Positions 19,671 to 27,528 of a DNA stretch of 30,586 nt are shown here, piece after piece. The notes beneath the pieces are model-generated. The model made no database searches. It was not told the DNA's origin and saw nothing but the letters and a program-made list of their open reading frames with translations. The stretch comes from JAWLGJ01 sp041685145. GTDB taxonomy: Bacteria > Pseudomonadota > Alphaproteobacteria > Rhodospirillales > Magnetospirillaceae. The stretch is from the NCBI GenBank assembly GCA_041685145.1, contig JAWLGJ010000032.1, positions 1 through 30,586 of the forward strand. Direction: 5' to 3'. A program made the position numbers and the translations under genes. Position 1 is the stretch's first letter; each line of letters opens with the position of its first letter.

Positions 19671-20351
19671 ATGAAGCAGGATAGCCCCGCCTATCGCTTC
19701 TCCGGCCAGGGCCTGACCTGCGTCCGGGGCGAGCGTGTCGTGTTCAGCGGCCTCGATTTCGAGCTGGCCGGCGGCGGCGCGTTGGTGCTGCTGGGCCCCA
19801 ACGGCAGCGGCAAGTCCAGCCTGCTGCGGCTGATGGCGGGGCTGCTGCGCCCGGCGGCCGGGCGGATGCTGTGGAACGGCGCGCCGGTGGACGAGGACCG
19901 CGAGGCCCACGGCCAGCGCATCCACTATGTCGGCCACCACGACGCCGTGAAGCCGGTGCTGACCGTGGCGGAGAACCTGCTGTTCTGGGGGCGCGTGCAC
20001 GCCTTCGACCAGAGCGTGGGCGCCGAGCGCGCCCACCGGGCCCTGGACGCCTTCGGCCTGGCGCATCTGGCGGGGATGCCCGGCAAGCTGCTGTCGGCGG
20101 GGCAGAAGCGGCGGCTGAACCTGGCGCGGCTGCTGGCCTCGCCGGGGCCGGTGTGGCTGCTGGACGAGCCGACGGTGGCGCTGGACCGCCATTCGGTGCG
20201 CGTCCTGGAGGCGCTGATGGCCGAGCACCGCGCCGGCGGCGGCATGGTGGTGATCTCGACGCATCTGGACGTCGACCTGCCCGGCGCCGAGGAACTGCAC
20301 ATGGACCGCTTCGGCGCCCCGGCGCGCTGGGCCGAGGGGATGTGGGCGTGA
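19671..20351 (+). CDS. ccmA: Cytochrome c maturation ABC transporter ATPase CcmA
   Basis: CcmA is the ATPase of the CcmABCD complex that releases holo-CcmE in System I cytochrome c biogenesis. The 226-residue product has Walker A GPNGSGKSS (near residue 43), the signature LSAGQKRRLNLARLL, Walker B VWLLDEPTVALD and the switch His in VISTHLD. Q-loop residues are less typical, as usual for CcmA. ATG 19671 was chosen over a GTG at 19662. No Shine-Dalgarno is visible; an extended -10-like box (TGCTATGGT) ends only 9 bases before the ATG, so a leaderless transcript is possible. It opens the ccmABCDEFGHI run and overlaps ccmB by 4 bp (GTGA). Confidence 0.96.
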   Translation: MKQDSPAYRFSGQGLTCVRGERVVFSGLDFELAGGGALVLLGPNGSGKSSLLRLMAGLLRPAAGRMLWNGAPVDEDREAHGQRIHYVGHHDAVKPVLTVAENLLFWGRVHAFDQSVGAERAHRALDAFGLAHLAGMPGKLLSAGQKRRLNLARLLASPGPVWLLDEPTVALDRHSVRVLEALMAEHRAGGGMVVISTHLDVDLPGAEELHMDRFGAPARWAEGMWA

Positions 20352-21013
20352 AGTCCTTCCTGGAGATCGTGCACCGCGACCTGCGGCTTGCCTTGCGTCA
20401 AGGCAGCGACAGCGTGATGGTGGTTACCTTCTTCGTCCTGACCGTGGTGCTGTTCCCCTTCGGCCTCGGGCCCGAGGCCAACCTTTTGCAGCGGGTGAGC
20501 GCGGGGGTGCTGTGGGTGACGGCGCTGTTGGCGTCGATGCTGTCGCTGGATCGCCTGTTCCAGGCCGATTACGAGGACGGCAGCCTGGAGCTGCTGTCGC
20601 TGGCGCCGATGCCGCTGGGGGTGGTGGTGCTGGCCAAGGCCGCGGCGCACTGGCTGACCACCGGCCTGCCGCTGATCGTCGCGGCGCCGCTGCTGGCGGT
20701 GCTGCTGCACATGGACAGCGCCGGCTTCGGGGCGCTGGTGGCGGCGATGCTGCTGGGCACGCCGAGCCTGAGCCTGATCGGCGCGATGGGCGCGGCGCTG
20801 GTGCTGGGGGCGCGGCGCGGCGGGGTGCTGCTGTCGCTGTTGATCCTGCCGCTCTACATCCCGGTGCTGATCTTCGGGGTGGGGGCGGTGGACGCCGCCA
20901 TTCACGGCTTCGACCCCGTGCCCCAACTCATGGTCCTGGGCGGGCTGCTGCTGGGGGCGCTGCCGTTGGCGCCCTGGGCCACCGCCGCCGGTCTGCGCCA
21001 GGCGCTGGAGTGA
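20348..21013 (+). CDS. ccmB: Heme exporter protein CcmB
   Basis: CcmB is the membrane partner of CcmA. The 221-residue product has six hydrophobic helices and the family features: an N-terminal FLEIVHRDLRLALRQGSDS, then LFQADYEDGSLELLSLAPMPLG, where the cytoplasmic loop contacts the ATPase, and the later LPLYIPVLIFG. It starts at a GTG (20348) overlapping the ccmA stop by 4 bp. About 90 bp separate it from ccmC, the only sizeable gap in the operon. Confidence 0.95.
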   Translation: MKSFLEIVHRDLRLALRQGSDSVMVVTFFVLTVVLFPFGLGPEANLLQRVSAGVLWVTALLASMLSLDRLFQADYEDGSLELLSLAPMPLGVVVLAKAAAHWLTTGLPLIVAAPLLAVLLHMDSAGFGALVAAMLLGTPSLSLIGAMGAALVLGARRGGVLLSLLILPLYIPVLIFGVGAVDAAIHGFDPVPQLMVLGGLLLGALPLAPWATAAGLRQALE

Positions 21014-21049
21014 GATGCACGAAAGTCCTATCCGGGGTTCCGCTTCGGC

Positions 21050-21076
21050 TTGAAAATGTGACCTTCGATGTATTAG
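21050..21076 (+). promoter_or_regulatory. Possible internal promoter before ccmC
   Basis: The ccmB-ccmC gap (21014-21104) is AT-richer than its surroundings and holds TTGAAA (21050-21055) and TATTAG (21071-21076) 15 bases apart. The short spacing makes this weak. It could give ccmC onward separate expression. Confidence 0.25.
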
Positions 21077-21104
21077 AACACCACCCACCTTGAAGAAGCA
21101 GGTC

Positions 21105-21869
21105 ATGCACCGTTTCGCCAATCCGGCGCAGTTTCTGCGCCTCGCCAATGTGATCCAGCCCTGGGCGCTGGCCGTGACGGTCGCTCTGCTGGCTCTTGGC
21201 CTCTATTTCGCCCTCTTCGCCTCGCCGGCCGACTATCAGCAGGGCGAGACCGTGCGCATCATGTATGTGCATGTGCCCTCGGCGTGGCTGGCGCTGTTCA
21301 TCTACACCTCGATGGCCGTCGCCAGCGGCATGGCGCTGGTGTGGAAGCACCCGCTGGCCGACATCATCGCCAAGGCATCCTCGCCCATCGGCGCCTCCTT
21401 CACCTTCGTCTGCCTTCTCACCGGCGCCCTGTGGGGCAAGCCGATGTGGGGCACCTGGTGGGAGTGGGACGCGCGCCTGACCGCCATGTTGGTGTTGTTC
21501 TTCCTCTATCTGGGGCACATGGCGCTGCTCAACGCCTTCGACGACGCCACCCGCGGCCAGCGGGCGGCGGCGGTGCTGGCGCTGGCGGGCTTCGTCAACG
21601 TGCCGATCATCAAGTTCTCGGTGGACTGGTGGAACACCCTGCATCAGCCGGCCAGCGTGGTGAAGATGGGCGGGCCGGCGATCCACTCCAGCATGTTGCT
21701 GCCGCTGATGCTGATGGCGGTGGGCTTCACCACCTTCTTCGTCTGGCTGCTGCTGGTGCGCGTGCGCACCGAACTGGCGGCGGCCAAGGTGCGGGCCATG
21801 CGCATGGCCCAGGTGCACGAGGCCGCGCGCCCCGCCGGCGGCGCGGCCGAGCAGCGGGGTACGGTGTGA
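21105..21869 (+). CDS. ccmC: Heme-handling protein CcmC
   Basis: CcmC loads heme onto CcmE. The 254-residue product has six membrane helices and the heme-handling tryptophan motif WGTWWEWDARLTAML near residue 118. The flanking periplasmic histidines are in MYVHVPSAW and WWNTLHQPASV, as the family requires. I prefer the ATG at 21105, preceded by AGCAGG; a TTG at 21090 would add five residues. The C-terminal tail after the last helix is Ala/Arg-rich and longer than in E. coli. ccmD starts within its stop codon region (TGATG). Confidence 0.95.
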   Translation: MHRFANPAQFLRLANVIQPWALAVTVALLALGLYFALFASPADYQQGETVRIMYVHVPSAWLALFIYTSMAVASGMALVWKHPLADIIAKASSPIGASFTFVCLLTGALWGKPMWGTWWEWDARLTAMLVLFFLYLGHMALLNAFDDATRGQRAAAVLALAGFVNVPIIKFSVDWWNTLHQPASVVKMGGPAIHSSMLLPLMLMAVGFTTFFVWLLLVRVRTELAAAKVRAMRMAQVHEAARPAGGAAEQRGTV

Positions 21870-22063
21870 TGGCGGATTTCTTCCACATGGGCGGCTACGC
21901 CTTCTATGTGTGGGCGTCCTATGCCGTCACCGCGCTGGTGATGGTGGGGCTGGTGGTCGCCAGCCTGCGCGGGCGGCGCCGCACCGAGGCGCAGCTTCGG
22001 CTGCTGCAGGAAGCGATGCCCGGCGGCCGGCGCCGGCGGGGGAGGGACGGCAATGAAGCGTAA
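21869..22063 (+). CDS. ccmD: Heme exporter small subunit CcmD
   Basis: CcmD is a small single-span protein that stabilises CcmC-CcmE and aids holo-CcmE release. The 64-residue product begins MADFFHMGGYAFYVWASYAV and has one hydrophobic helix (about 14-36) followed by a basic tail (SLRGRRRTEAQLRLLQ). This is the expected layout and position between ccmC and ccmE. It shares one base with the ccmC stop (TGATG) and overlaps ccmE by 11 bp. Confidence 0.93.
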   Translation: MADFFHMGGYAFYVWASYAVTALVMVGLVVASLRGRRRTEAQLRLLQEAMPGGRRRRGRDGNEA

Positions 22064-22535
22064 GACGCGGCGGCTGTATTTCGTCGCCCTGGGGCTGCTG
22101 GCCCTGGGCACGGCGACGGCGCTGGTGCTGACCGCCTTCAACGACAAGCTGGTCTATTTCTACAGCCCCAGCGAACTGCAGGAGCAGGAGCTCGGTCCCG
22201 ACCGGCGGCTGCGCATCGGCGGCCTGGTCGCGGAAGACAGCATCCAGCGTGACGGCAGCGCCGTCGCCTTCAGCGTCACCGACCTGGTGCATTCGGTGCC
22301 GGTGGTTTTCACCGGGCTGCTGCCGGACCTCTTCCGCGAGGGGCAGGGCGTGGTGGCCGAGGGCCGCCTGGGCCGCGACGGCGTCTTTCAGGCCGACGAG
22401 GTGTTGGCCAAGCACGACGAGAACTACATGCCGCCCGAGGTCCAGAAGGCGCTGGAGGATGCCGGCGTCTGGCAGCACGCCGGCGACGGCCAATCGGGCG
22501 ATGGGCCGTCCGGCGAGGGCCAGACCCCGCAATAG
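22053..22535 (+). CDS. ccmE: Heme chaperone CcmE
   Basis: CcmE binds heme covalently in the periplasm and passes it to CcmF/H. The 160-residue product has a short basic start (MKRKTRR), one membrane anchor (about 8-29) and an OB-fold domain. The heme-binding pair is His121 and Tyr125 in LAKHDENYMPPEV (HxxxY). The Gly/Gln/Asp-rich tail after residue 140 is flexible, as in relatives. ATG 22053 lies inside the end of ccmD (11-bp overlap), with GGAGGGACGG just upstream. Confidence 0.96.
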   Translation: MKRKTRRLYFVALGLLALGTATALVLTAFNDKLVYFYSPSELQEQELGPDRRLRIGGLVAEDSIQRDGSAVAFSVTDLVHSVPVVFTGLLPDLFREGQGVVAEGRLGRDGVFQADEVLAKHDENYMPPEVQKALEDAGVWQHAGDGQSGDGPSGEGQTPQ

Positions 22536-22556
22536 AGCAGGAGCGCGACCGCCATC

Positions 22557-24548
22557 ATGTTCGTCGAGATCGGTCATTTCGCCCTGGTGCTGGCGCTGTT
22601 CGTGGCGGCGGCGCAGTCGGTGGTGCCGCTGGTGGGCGCCCATCGCGGCCGCCTGGACTGGATGGCGACGGCGGCGCCGGCGGCGGTGGCGCAGTTCCTG
22701 TGCGTCGGCATCGCCTTCGCCGCCCTCACCTACGCCTTCGTGGTCAGCGATTTTTCGGTGGCGAACGTCGCCAACAACTCGCACACCGACAAGCCGCTGC
22801 TCTACAAAATCACCGGCGTCTGGGGCAACCACGAGGGCTCGCTGCTGCTGTGGATCACCATCCTGGCGCTGTTCGGGGCGGCGGTGGGGGCCTTCGGGCG
22901 CAACCTGCCGCCCAGCCTGAGGGCCCGCACCCTGGCGGTGCAGGCGATGATCAGCGTTGGTTTCCTGCTGTTCATCCTGCTGACCTCGAACCCCTTCGAG
23001 CGGTTGGACCCGGCGCCGCTGAACGGCTCCGGCCTCAATCCGCTGCTGCAGGATCCCGGCCTCGCCTTCCACCCGCCCTTCCTGTATCTGGGCTATGTCG
23101 GCTTCTCGATGGCCTTTTCCTTCGCCATCGCCGCCCTCATCGAGGGCCGGGTCGACGCCGCCTGGGCGCGCTGGGTGCGGCCGTGGACGCTGGCGGCGTG
23201 GGTGTTCCTCACCTGCGGCATCGCCCTGGGAAGCTGGTGGGCCTATTACGAGCTGGGCTGGGGCGGCTGGTGGTATTGGGATCCGGTCGAGAACGCCTCC
23301 TTCATGCCCTGGCTGGCGGGCACGGCGCTGTTGCACTCGGCGATCGTGGTCGAGAAGCGCGACGCGCTGAAAAGCTGGACGATCCTGCTGGCCATCGTCA
23401 CCTTCTCGCTGTCGCTGCTGGGCACCTTCCTGGTGCGCTCCGGCGTGCTGACCAGCGTGCATTCCTTCGCCTCCGACCCGGCGCGCGGCGTTTTCATCCT
23501 GGCGCTGCTGGTGCTCTACACCGGCGGCGCGCTGAGCCTCTACGCCATGCGGGCGCCCAGCCTGAAGGGCGGCGGCCTGTTCGCGCCCATCTCGCGCGAG
23601 GGCAGCCTGCTGCTCAACAACCTGCTGATGGCCACCGCCTCGGGCACGGTGCTGCTGGGCACGCTCTATCCCCTCTTCGCCGACGCGCTCAATCTCGGCA
23701 AGGTCTCGGTGGGGCCGCCCTTCTTCAACGCCGTCTTCATCCCGCTGATGGTGCCGATGGTGGTGGCGATGGCCGTCGGCCCGCTGCTGGCATGGAAGCG
23801 CGGCGACCTGCGCGGGGCGATGGGGCGGCTGAAGGCCGCCTTCGCCGCCGCCGCCGCCGCCGTCGTAGTGGCCTTCGTCCTGGGGGGCGGCAATATCGGC
23901 GTCCTCGCCACCGCCGGCGGATTGGCGCTGGCGGCGTGGCTGTTCGTGGGCACGCTGGTCGAACTGGCCGAGCGCGTGCGCCTGGGGCGGGCGCCGCTGG
24001 CGGACAGCGCCCGGCGCCTGCGGCGCCTGCCGCGCGCCACCTGGGGCATGACCCTGGCCCATGCCGGCTTGGCGGTGGTGGTGGCCGGCATTACCGGCTC
24101 CTCGGCCTGGACGCAGGAAAGCATCCAGGTGATGCAGCGCGGCGACGTGGTGACGCTGTCGGGCTACGACTTCCGCCTCGACGAGGTGCGCGACTATCGC
24201 GGCCCCAACTATCTCGCCCGCGAGGGCACCTTCCATGTCGGGCGCGACGGGCGCACCGTGGCGGTGCTGCGCCCCGAGACGCGCCAATACACGCAACCGC
24301 CGCGCCCCACCACCGAGGCGGCGATCCGCACCACCTTCCTGTCCGACCTCTACGCGGTCATCGGCGACGAGTCCGGCGACGGCTGGGTGACGCGCCTGTA
24401 CTACAAGCCGCTGATTCCCTGGCTGTGGATCGGCTCGACGCTGATGGTTCTGGGCGGCGCCGTGTCGCTGTCGGACCGGCGCCACCGCATCGGCGCCCCG
24501 GCGCGCCGGCGGTCGCCGGCGGCGGCCGCGGGCCAACCGGCGGAATAG
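22557..24548 (+). CDS. ccmF: Heme lyase CcmF
   Basis: CcmF, with CcmH and CcmI, ligates heme to apocytochrome c. The 663-residue product has about 14-15 membrane helices. The WWD domain is present as GWGGWWYWDPVENASFMPWL near residue 235-255; other family landmarks are GVWGNHEGSLLLW, FHPPFLYLGYVGFSMAFSFA and LGTFLVRSGVLTSVHSFASDP. A periplasmic domain follows around 520-620. The last 20 residues form a basic Ala/Arg tail. It follows ccmE by 21 bp, with AGCAGGAGCG as binding site. Confidence 0.97.
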   Translation: MFVEIGHFALVLALFVAAAQSVVPLVGAHRGRLDWMATAAPAAVAQFLCVGIAFAALTYAFVVSDFSVANVANNSHTDKPLLYKITGVWGNHEGSLLLWITILALFGAAVGAFGRNLPPSLRARTLAVQAMISVGFLLFILLTSNPFERLDPAPLNGSGLNPLLQDPGLAFHPPFLYLGYVGFSMAFSFAIAALIEGRVDAAWARWVRPWTLAAWVFLTCGIALGSWWAYYELGWGGWWYWDPVENASFMPWLAGTALLHSAIVVEKRDALKSWTILLAIVTFSLSLLGTFLVRSGVLTSVHSFASDPARGVFILALLVLYTGGALSLYAMRAPSLKGGGLFAPISREGSLLLNNLLMATASGTVLLGTLYPLFADALNLGKVSVGPPFFNAVFIPLMVPMVVAMAVGPLLAWKRGDLRGAMGRLKAAFAAAAAAVVVAFVLGGGNIGVLATAGGLALAAWLFVGTLVELAERVRLGRAPLADSARRLRRLPRATWGMTLAHAGLAVVVAGITGSSAWTQESIQVMQRGDVVTLSGYDFRLDEVRDYRGPNYLAREGTFHVGRDGRTVAVLRPETRQYTQPPRPTTEAAIRTTFLSDLYAVIGDESGDGWVTRLYYKPLIPWLWIGSTLMVLGGAVSLSDRRHRIGAPARRRSPAAAAGQPAE

Positions 24549-24561
24549 GGGGCGCGCGGCG

Positions 24562-25110
24562 ATGAAGCGTCTGGTCTATCTGGCGCCGATGGCGGTGTTC
24601 GTGGTGGTGGCGCTGTTCTTCTACCGCGGCCTGCAGCTCGACCCCAAGAAGCTGCCCTCGGTGCTGATCGACCGGCCGGTGCCGGAGCTGGACCTGCCGC
24701 CGGTGCCAGGCCGCGACGAGGAGGGGCTGAAGCGCGCGCATCTGCTGGGCGAGGTGACGCTGGTCAACATCTTCGGCTCGTGGTGCGTGGCCTGCCTGGC
24801 CGAGCACCCCCTGCTGCTCAAGATCCAGGAATCGGGCGTCGCCCCGGTGCACGGCATCGACTGGAACGAAAAGAACCCCGAGGACGGCGCCCGCTGGCTG
24901 AAGCGCAACGGCGATCCCTACGCGCGCGTCGGCCTCGACATGGGGCCGCCGGAAAGCCACGCCGCCATCGATTTCGGCGTCACCGGCGCCCCGGAGACCT
25001 TCGTCGTCGATGCCGAGGGGCGCATCCGCTACAAGCATATCGGCCCGATCACCGCCGAGGTGTGGGAGCAGACCCTGAAACCGATGATCGAGGAGTTGTC
25101 GCAACCATGA
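24562..25110 (+). CDS. ccmG: Thioredoxin-like cytochrome c maturation protein CcmG (DsbE)
   Basis: CcmG is a membrane-anchored periplasmic thiol reductant for the CXXCH cysteines of apocytochromes or for CcmH. The 182-residue product has one N-terminal membrane helix (about 5-21) and a thioredoxin fold with the active site SWCVACLAEHP (Cys75, Cys78). The GVTGAPETFVVD segment supplies the cis-Pro loop, and an acidic WNEKNPEDGARWL insert is typical of CcmG. It starts 13 bp after ccmF; its TGA overlaps the ccmH ATG by 4 bp. Confidence 0.96.
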   Translation: MKRLVYLAPMAVFVVVALFFYRGLQLDPKKLPSVLIDRPVPELDLPPVPGRDEEGLKRAHLLGEVTLVNIFGSWCVACLAEHPLLLKIQESGVAPVHGIDWNEKNPEDGARWLKRNGDPYARVGLDMGPPESHAAIDFGVTGAPETFVVDAEGRIRYKHIGPITAEVWEQTLKPMIEELSQP

Positions 25111-25598
25111 TGCGCCGCGCCCTGGCCTGGCTGGTCGTGTGCCTGGCGCTGGCGGCGCCGGCGGCGGCCGTGCAGCCCGACGAGATGCTGGACGATCCGG
25201 TGCTGGAGAAGCGCGCCCGCGACATCAGCGCCAATCTCCGCTGCGTCGTCTGCCAGAACGAATCCATCGACGACTCCAACGCCGAACTGGCCCGCGACAT
25301 GCGCGTGCTGGTGCGCCAGCGCCTGTTGGCCGGCGACAGCGACCAGCAGGTTATCCAGTTCATCGTCGACCGCTATGGCGACTTCGTGCTGCTCAAGCCG
25401 CCGTTCAAGGCGATGACCTATGTCCTCTGGTTCGGTCCGGGGGTGCTGGCGCTGATCGCCCTCGGCATCGGCGTCGGCTATTACCGCGGCCGGGCCCGGG
25501 AGGGCAGCGCGGCATCGCCGGCGCGGGATCTGTCCGAGGACGAGCGCCGGCGCCTGGAGGCCCTGCTCGCCGAGGAGCGGGAGGAGAAAAAACCGTGA
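25107..25598 (+). CDS. ccmH: Cytochrome c maturation protein CcmH (CycL)
   Basis: CcmH (CycL) is the thiol-disulfide member of the heme ligation complex. The 163-residue product has a signal peptide (1-21, ending APAAA), the redox motif LRCVVCQNESIDDSNAELA (Cys46, Cys49), a three-helix periplasmic domain, a membrane helix (WFGPGVLALIALGIGVGYY, about 110-130) and an acidic/basic tail. This is the short alphaproteobacterial form; the TPR half of E. coli CcmH is the separate ccmI gene that follows. The start overlaps the ccmG stop, and its own TGA overlaps the ccmI ATG by one base. Confidence 0.96.
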   Translation: MMRRALAWLVVCLALAAPAAAVQPDEMLDDPVLEKRARDISANLRCVVCQNESIDDSNAELARDMRVLVRQRLLAGDSDQQVIQFIVDRYGDFVLLKPPFKAMTYVLWFGPGVLALIALGIGVGYYRGRAREGSAASPARDLSEDERRRLEALLAEEREEKKP

Positions 25599-26944
25599 TG
25601 TTCTGGCTCGCCCTGGCGGTGCTGGCGGTGGCGGTGGCGGCGCTGTTGGTGCGGCCGCTCCTGGTCAAGCCCGCCGCCGTCGTCGACCGCGCCGAATACG
25701 ACCTCGCCGTCTACAAGGACCAGCTTGCCGAGATCGATCAGGACGGCGAGCGCGGCCTGCTGAGCCCCGATCAGGCCGAGGCGGCGCGCCTGGAGGTGAA
25801 GCGGCGGATGCTGGTCGCCGCCGAAGGGCGCGAGACGGCGGCGCCGACATCGGCCTCCGGGCGGCGCGCCCTGGCGGCGGTGGTGGCGCTGCTGGTGCCG
25901 GCGGGGGCGGTGCTGACCTATCTCGAACTCGGCAATCCCGGCGCCCGCGACCTGCCCTATGCCGCCCGCGAGGCCGAGCGCCAGCCGGCCGCCGCCAATG
26001 TCGATGGCGAGATGCAGGAGGCGGTGCAGCGCCTGGCCGAACGCCTGCGGGACAATCCCGACGATGTCCGCGGCTGGCGCATCCTGGCGCGCTCCTATGT
26101 GGCGATGGGCCGCTATGGCGATGCCGCCGAGGCCTATCGCCGCATCATCGCCATACCCGGCGAGGCCGACGCCGACACCTATTCGGGGCTGGGCGAGGCG
26201 CTGATTTTCGCCGGCGACGGCGGCATCGGGGCCGAGGCGCTGGACGCCTTCGAGCAGGCCCTGGCGGCCGACCCGCAGGACGCGCGGGCGCGCTTCTACA
26301 AGGGCGAGGCGGCGTTGCAGGCCGGCCGCCCCCAGGAGGCGGTGGACGAGTGGCGGGCGCTGCTGGCCACCGCGCCCGCCGACGCGCCCTGGACGGATTC
26401 GGTGCGCGAACGCGTTCGCGCCGTGACCGACCAGTTCAACCTCGCCGCCGCGCCCGAGGACGACTCCCGCCCGACGCCGTCGCAGGTGCAAGACCTCGAC
26501 CGGCAGACCGACGGCCTCATCGAGGCGATGGTCGAGAGTTTGGAGCAGCGGCTGCAAGAGAACCCCGACGACGGCGCCGGATGGGCGCGGCTGGGGCGCT
26601 CGTACCTGGTGATGGGGCGTGTCGACGACGCCCGCGAGGCCTATGCCCGCGCCGTCGACCTGCGCCCCGATGACGTCGACGCCCGCCTCGGCCACGCCGA
26701 GGCGCTGTTGGCCCAGGCGCCCGAGGGGGCACCGCTGCCCGAGGCCTTCGTGGCCGAAATGCAGGCGGTGCACGACCGCGCCCCCGACAACGCCCAGGCG
26801 CTGTACTTCCTGGGCCTGGCCGCCGCCGAGTCCGGCGACACCGCCACCGCCCTGGGGCACTGGCAGCGCCTGCTGGACCAGCTTCCCGACGATTCGCCGC
26901 GCCGCGCCGAATTGCAGCAGCAAATCGACTCCCTCGGCGGCTGA
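25598..26944 (+). CDS. ccmI: Cytochrome c maturation protein CcmI (CycH), TPR protein
   Basis: CcmI chaperones apocytochrome c to CcmF/H by gripping its C-terminus. The 448-residue product has two N-terminal membrane helices (about 2-20 and 88-108) separated by a cytoplasmic leucine-zipper-like loop (YDLAVYKDQLAEIDQDGERGLLS), then periplasmic TPR repeats. Two related TPR blocks are visible: one starting at LAERLRDNPDDVRGWRILAR and another at EQRLQENPDDGAGWARLGRS, suggesting an internal duplication of the N-terminal TPR unit. ATG 25598 was preferred over a GTG one codon earlier. It closes the ccm operon; a GC-rich stem follows at 26981-27006. Confidence 0.94.
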   Translation: MFWLALAVLAVAVAALLVRPLLVKPAAVVDRAEYDLAVYKDQLAEIDQDGERGLLSPDQAEAARLEVKRRMLVAAEGRETAAPTSASGRRALAAVVALLVPAGAVLTYLELGNPGARDLPYAAREAERQPAAANVDGEMQEAVQRLAERLRDNPDDVRGWRILARSYVAMGRYGDAAEAYRRIIAIPGEADADTYSGLGEALIFAGDGGIGAEALDAFEQALAADPQDARARFYKGEAALQAGRPQEAVDEWRALLATAPADAPWTDSVRERVRAVTDQFNLAAAPEDDSRPTPSQVQDLDRQTDGLIEAMVESLEQRLQENPDDGAGWARLGRSYLVMGRVDDAREAYARAVDLRPDDVDARLGHAEALLAQAPEGAPLPEAFVAEMQAVHDRAPDNAQALYFLGLAAAESGDTATALGHWQRLLDQLPDDSPRRAELQQQIDSLGG

Positions 26945-26980
26945 CCGCCGCCCGCGCGTCGCCCCCGTTTCCGAACCCCG

Positions 26981-27006
26981 CGCCGCGCCGGTCCGCCGGC
27001 GCGGCG
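26981..27006 (+). terminator. Candidate terminator of the ccm operon
   Basis: An 11-bp perfect stem (26981-26991 with 26996-27006, CGCCGCGCCGG) has a 4-base loop and is followed by only TTTG. It begins 36 bases after the ccmI stop. The short T-run makes it a moderate candidate. Confidence 0.55.
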
Positions 27007-27061
27007 TTTGCGCGTGGAGCCGCTTTCGGGTCATCACGCGACCCTTTGGCGTGAATAGACC

Positions 27062-27090
27062 TTGTTTCGCCGCACCAGCATTCGTAAAAT
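27062..27090 (+). promoter_or_regulatory. Probable sigma-70 promoter of the small gene at 27183
   Basis: TTGTTT (27062-27067) and TAAAAT (27085-27090) are 17 bases apart in an AT-rich island. Transcription would start near 27097, leaving a leader of about 86 bases. It is the best promoter match on the plus strand in this window. Confidence 0.7.
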
Positions 27091-27122
27091 CTTTCGACGC
27101 GCACGAAAAATCGCCCGTTCAT

Positions 27123-27169
27123 GTGTATTATTTACACGCGCGACTGGGCCGCAATGCGCGACTGGGCGA
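27123..27169 (+). repeat. Structured leader: palindrome plus 12-bp direct repeat
   Basis: GTGTA (27123-27127) and TACAC (27133-27137) form a small palindrome around TTATT. It is followed at once by GCGCGACTGGGC at 27138-27149 and again at 27156-27167, an 18-base period. All of this lies between the promoter and the start of the small gene. Function unknown; an operator or regulatory leader is possible. Confidence 0.6.
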
Positions 27170-27182
27170 GGAGGTTGTTGTA

Positions 27183-27422
27183 ATGCTCTCGGCGGCGTTC
27201 AGAGCGAAATGGGGCCGGCGCCCGCCGCCGCCCCTGGGCGGTGGTCCGTCGCCTTCACCGACCGGGGGCGACGAGGTCGACCTCACCGAACCCGCTTTGG
27301 AGGAAATTCTGGCCGAGCCGGCCATCCACCTGTTGATGCGCAGCGATAACGTGCCGATGGCGGCGCTGCGGGCGCTGATCGCGGAAACCCGGGCGCGGCT
27401 TCAGCCTCGGCGGCTGCAATAG
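27183..27422 (+). CDS. Unrecognised small protein, 79 residues
   Basis: I do not recognise this protein family. The product is 79 residues: a short basic N-terminus (MLSAAFRAKWGRR), a Pro/Gly-rich low-complexity linker (about 14-29), then a compact, likely helical core EVDLTEPALEEILAEPAIHLLMRSDN, continuing VPMAALRALIAETRARL, and a basic end. There is no signal peptide, membrane segment or Cys. The gene looks real because AGGAGG lies 8 bases before the ATG, a promoter (27062-27090) precedes it, a strong terminator follows, and third codon positions in the core are mainly G or C. It lies alone between ccmI and phaR. A helical DNA- or protein-binding role can only be guessed. Confidence 0.75.
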   Translation: MLSAAFRAKWGRRPPPPLGGGPSPSPTGGDEVDLTEPALEEILAEPAIHLLMRSDNVPMAALRALIAETRARLQPRRLQ

Positions 27423-27428
27423 GATTCA

Positions 27429-27442
27429 CTCTCTCTCTCTCT
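27429..27442 (+). repeat. (CT)7 dinucleotide tract
   Basis: Seven CT units lie between the stop of the 79-residue gene and its terminator. In DNA of this composition such a pyrimidine run is notable, and it could vary in length between strains. It is not translated. Confidence 0.85.
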
Positions 27443-27462
27443 TACCCCTGCCACCTGCAACT

Positions 27463-27492
27463 GACCGGCGGCGCCGCCGCCGGTCTTTTTTT
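27463..27492 (+). terminator. Strong intrinsic terminator
   Basis: The stem GACCGGCGGC (27463-27472) pairs perfectly with GCCGCCGGTC (27476-27485) around a 3-base loop and is followed directly by seven T (27486-27492). It ends the transcript of the 79-residue gene. On the minus strand no T-run follows, so it does not serve phaR. Confidence 0.92.
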
Positions 27493-27528
27493 GTCAGCAC
27501 GGGGAGAGGCAGCGGCCGGCGGGCGGAG

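Noticed and set aside
21927..24536. An 869-residue minus-strand open frame opposite ccmE and ccmF
   Set aside because: It is rich in Arg, Gln, His and Gly, without a domain, and lies wholly over the well-supported ccm genes.
27429..27442. (CT)7 tract as a phase-variable coding switch
   Set aside because: It lies after the stop codon and before the terminator, so slippage would not change a protein.
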